From JAZDMK01 sp043800975 (GTDB lineage: Bacteria > Bacteroidota > Bacteroidia > Bacteroidales > JAHJDW01), in assembly GCA_043800975.1 (NCBI GenBank), contig JAZDMK010000105.1, positions 1 through 23,041 on the forward strand: a stretch of DNA of 23,041 nt, given 5' to 3'. Position 1 is the stretch's first letter, and each line of letters starts with the position of its first letter. The position numbers and the translations under genes are program-made. The notes beneath the pieces were generated by a model, which saw only the letters and a list, made by a program, of their open reading frames with translations, was not told the DNA's origin and ran no database searches. Shown here piece by piece: positions 22,918-23,041 of this stretch.

Positions 22918-23041
22918 ATGATGAACACTGAAAGACTTGTATTTAGAAGAAACCGGCAGGTTGGCTTTGTGCTATTGCTTGTAGCATTATTTGTAAGTGT
23001 AATTTTGTTTCTCGATGTTTATGATGTTGATTTTGGATTCT
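22918..23041 (+). CDS. N-terminus of a membrane or exported protein (partial)
   Basis: Only 41 codons are inside the window. Two consecutive ATG codons (22918, 22921) are followed by a positively charged start (R-L-V-F-R-R-N-R) and one hydrophobic helix of about 20 residues (F-V-L-L-L-V-A-L-F-V-S-V-I-L-F-L), then an acidic stretch (D-V-Y-D-V-D). This fits a signal anchor or first transmembrane helix with the rest outside. The family cannot be identified. An exact -7 promoter element just upstream supports it as a real gene. Confidence 0.55.
   Translation, partial: MMNTERLVFRRNRQVGFVLLLVALFVSVILFLDVYDVDFGF

Overview
The window is a stretch of chromosome from a member of the Bacteroidota. The sequence evidence is: a secreted protein with a type IX secretion (T9SS) C-terminal sorting domain; several lipoproteins with Cys followed by lysines; repeated promoter -7 elements of the form TAnnTTTG, one of them with a correctly spaced TTTG -33 box; few Shine-Dalgarno sequences; and low GC. 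No finer taxonomy can be supported. I see no tRNA, rRNA, CRISPR array, insertion sequence or phage gene. Most of the window is ordinary core and envelope gene content. The accessory part is the left edge.

Layout. (1) 1-987, minus strand: an overlapping three-gene cassette of XRE regulator, HipA N-subdomain protein and HipA-like kinase (cut by the window edge). It has the order and split of a HipBST-type toxin-antitoxin system, with a perfect palindrome in its promoter. (2) 988-1474: a gene-free stretch with four small palindromes in two pairs, then the promoter of an isolated elongation factor G gene (1475-3553). (3) 3561-4646, minus: a secreted M23 peptidase with a C-terminal LysM, driven by a textbook Bacteroidota promoter. 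(4) 4982-6250: rarA. (5) 6348-11500: four overlapping genes on the plus strand, a large lipoprotein, an outer-membrane barrel candidate, kdsA (KDO synthesis for LPS) and a seven-repeat propeller-like T9SS cargo protein, closed by a bidirectional terminator. (6) 11554-12510, minus: a membrane-anchored coiled-coil protein. (7) 12780-14039: a NupG-type nucleoside transporter with a perfect-palindrome terminator. (8) 14075-15317, minus: two lipoproteins, one with repeated Pro-x-Cys-Tyr motifs. (9) 15507-16478: class II fructose-bisphosphate aldolase. (10) 16484-19107, minus: a serine hydrolase of the beta-lactamase fold coupled to a GT39/ArnT-like glycosyltransferase. (11) 19274-21458: iorA-iorB, arylpyruvate:ferredoxin oxidoreductase, with IorA lacking the usual ferredoxin domain. 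(12) 21519-22724, minus: a secreted C1 peptidase of the PepC/bleomycin hydrolase type. (13) 22918 to the end: the start of a membrane protein.

Themes: envelope building (kdsA, lipoproteins, barrel, M23 peptidase, GT39 enzyme, beta-lactamase-fold hydrolase), central carbon and amino-acid metabolism (aldolase, IorAB, nucleoside uptake) and genome or translation maintenance (RarA, EF-G). The items most worth follow-up are the HipBST-like cassette with its surrounding palindromes, the lipoprotein/barrel/kdsA/T9SS-propeller operon, the small Cys-Tyr repeat lipoprotein and the short IorA.
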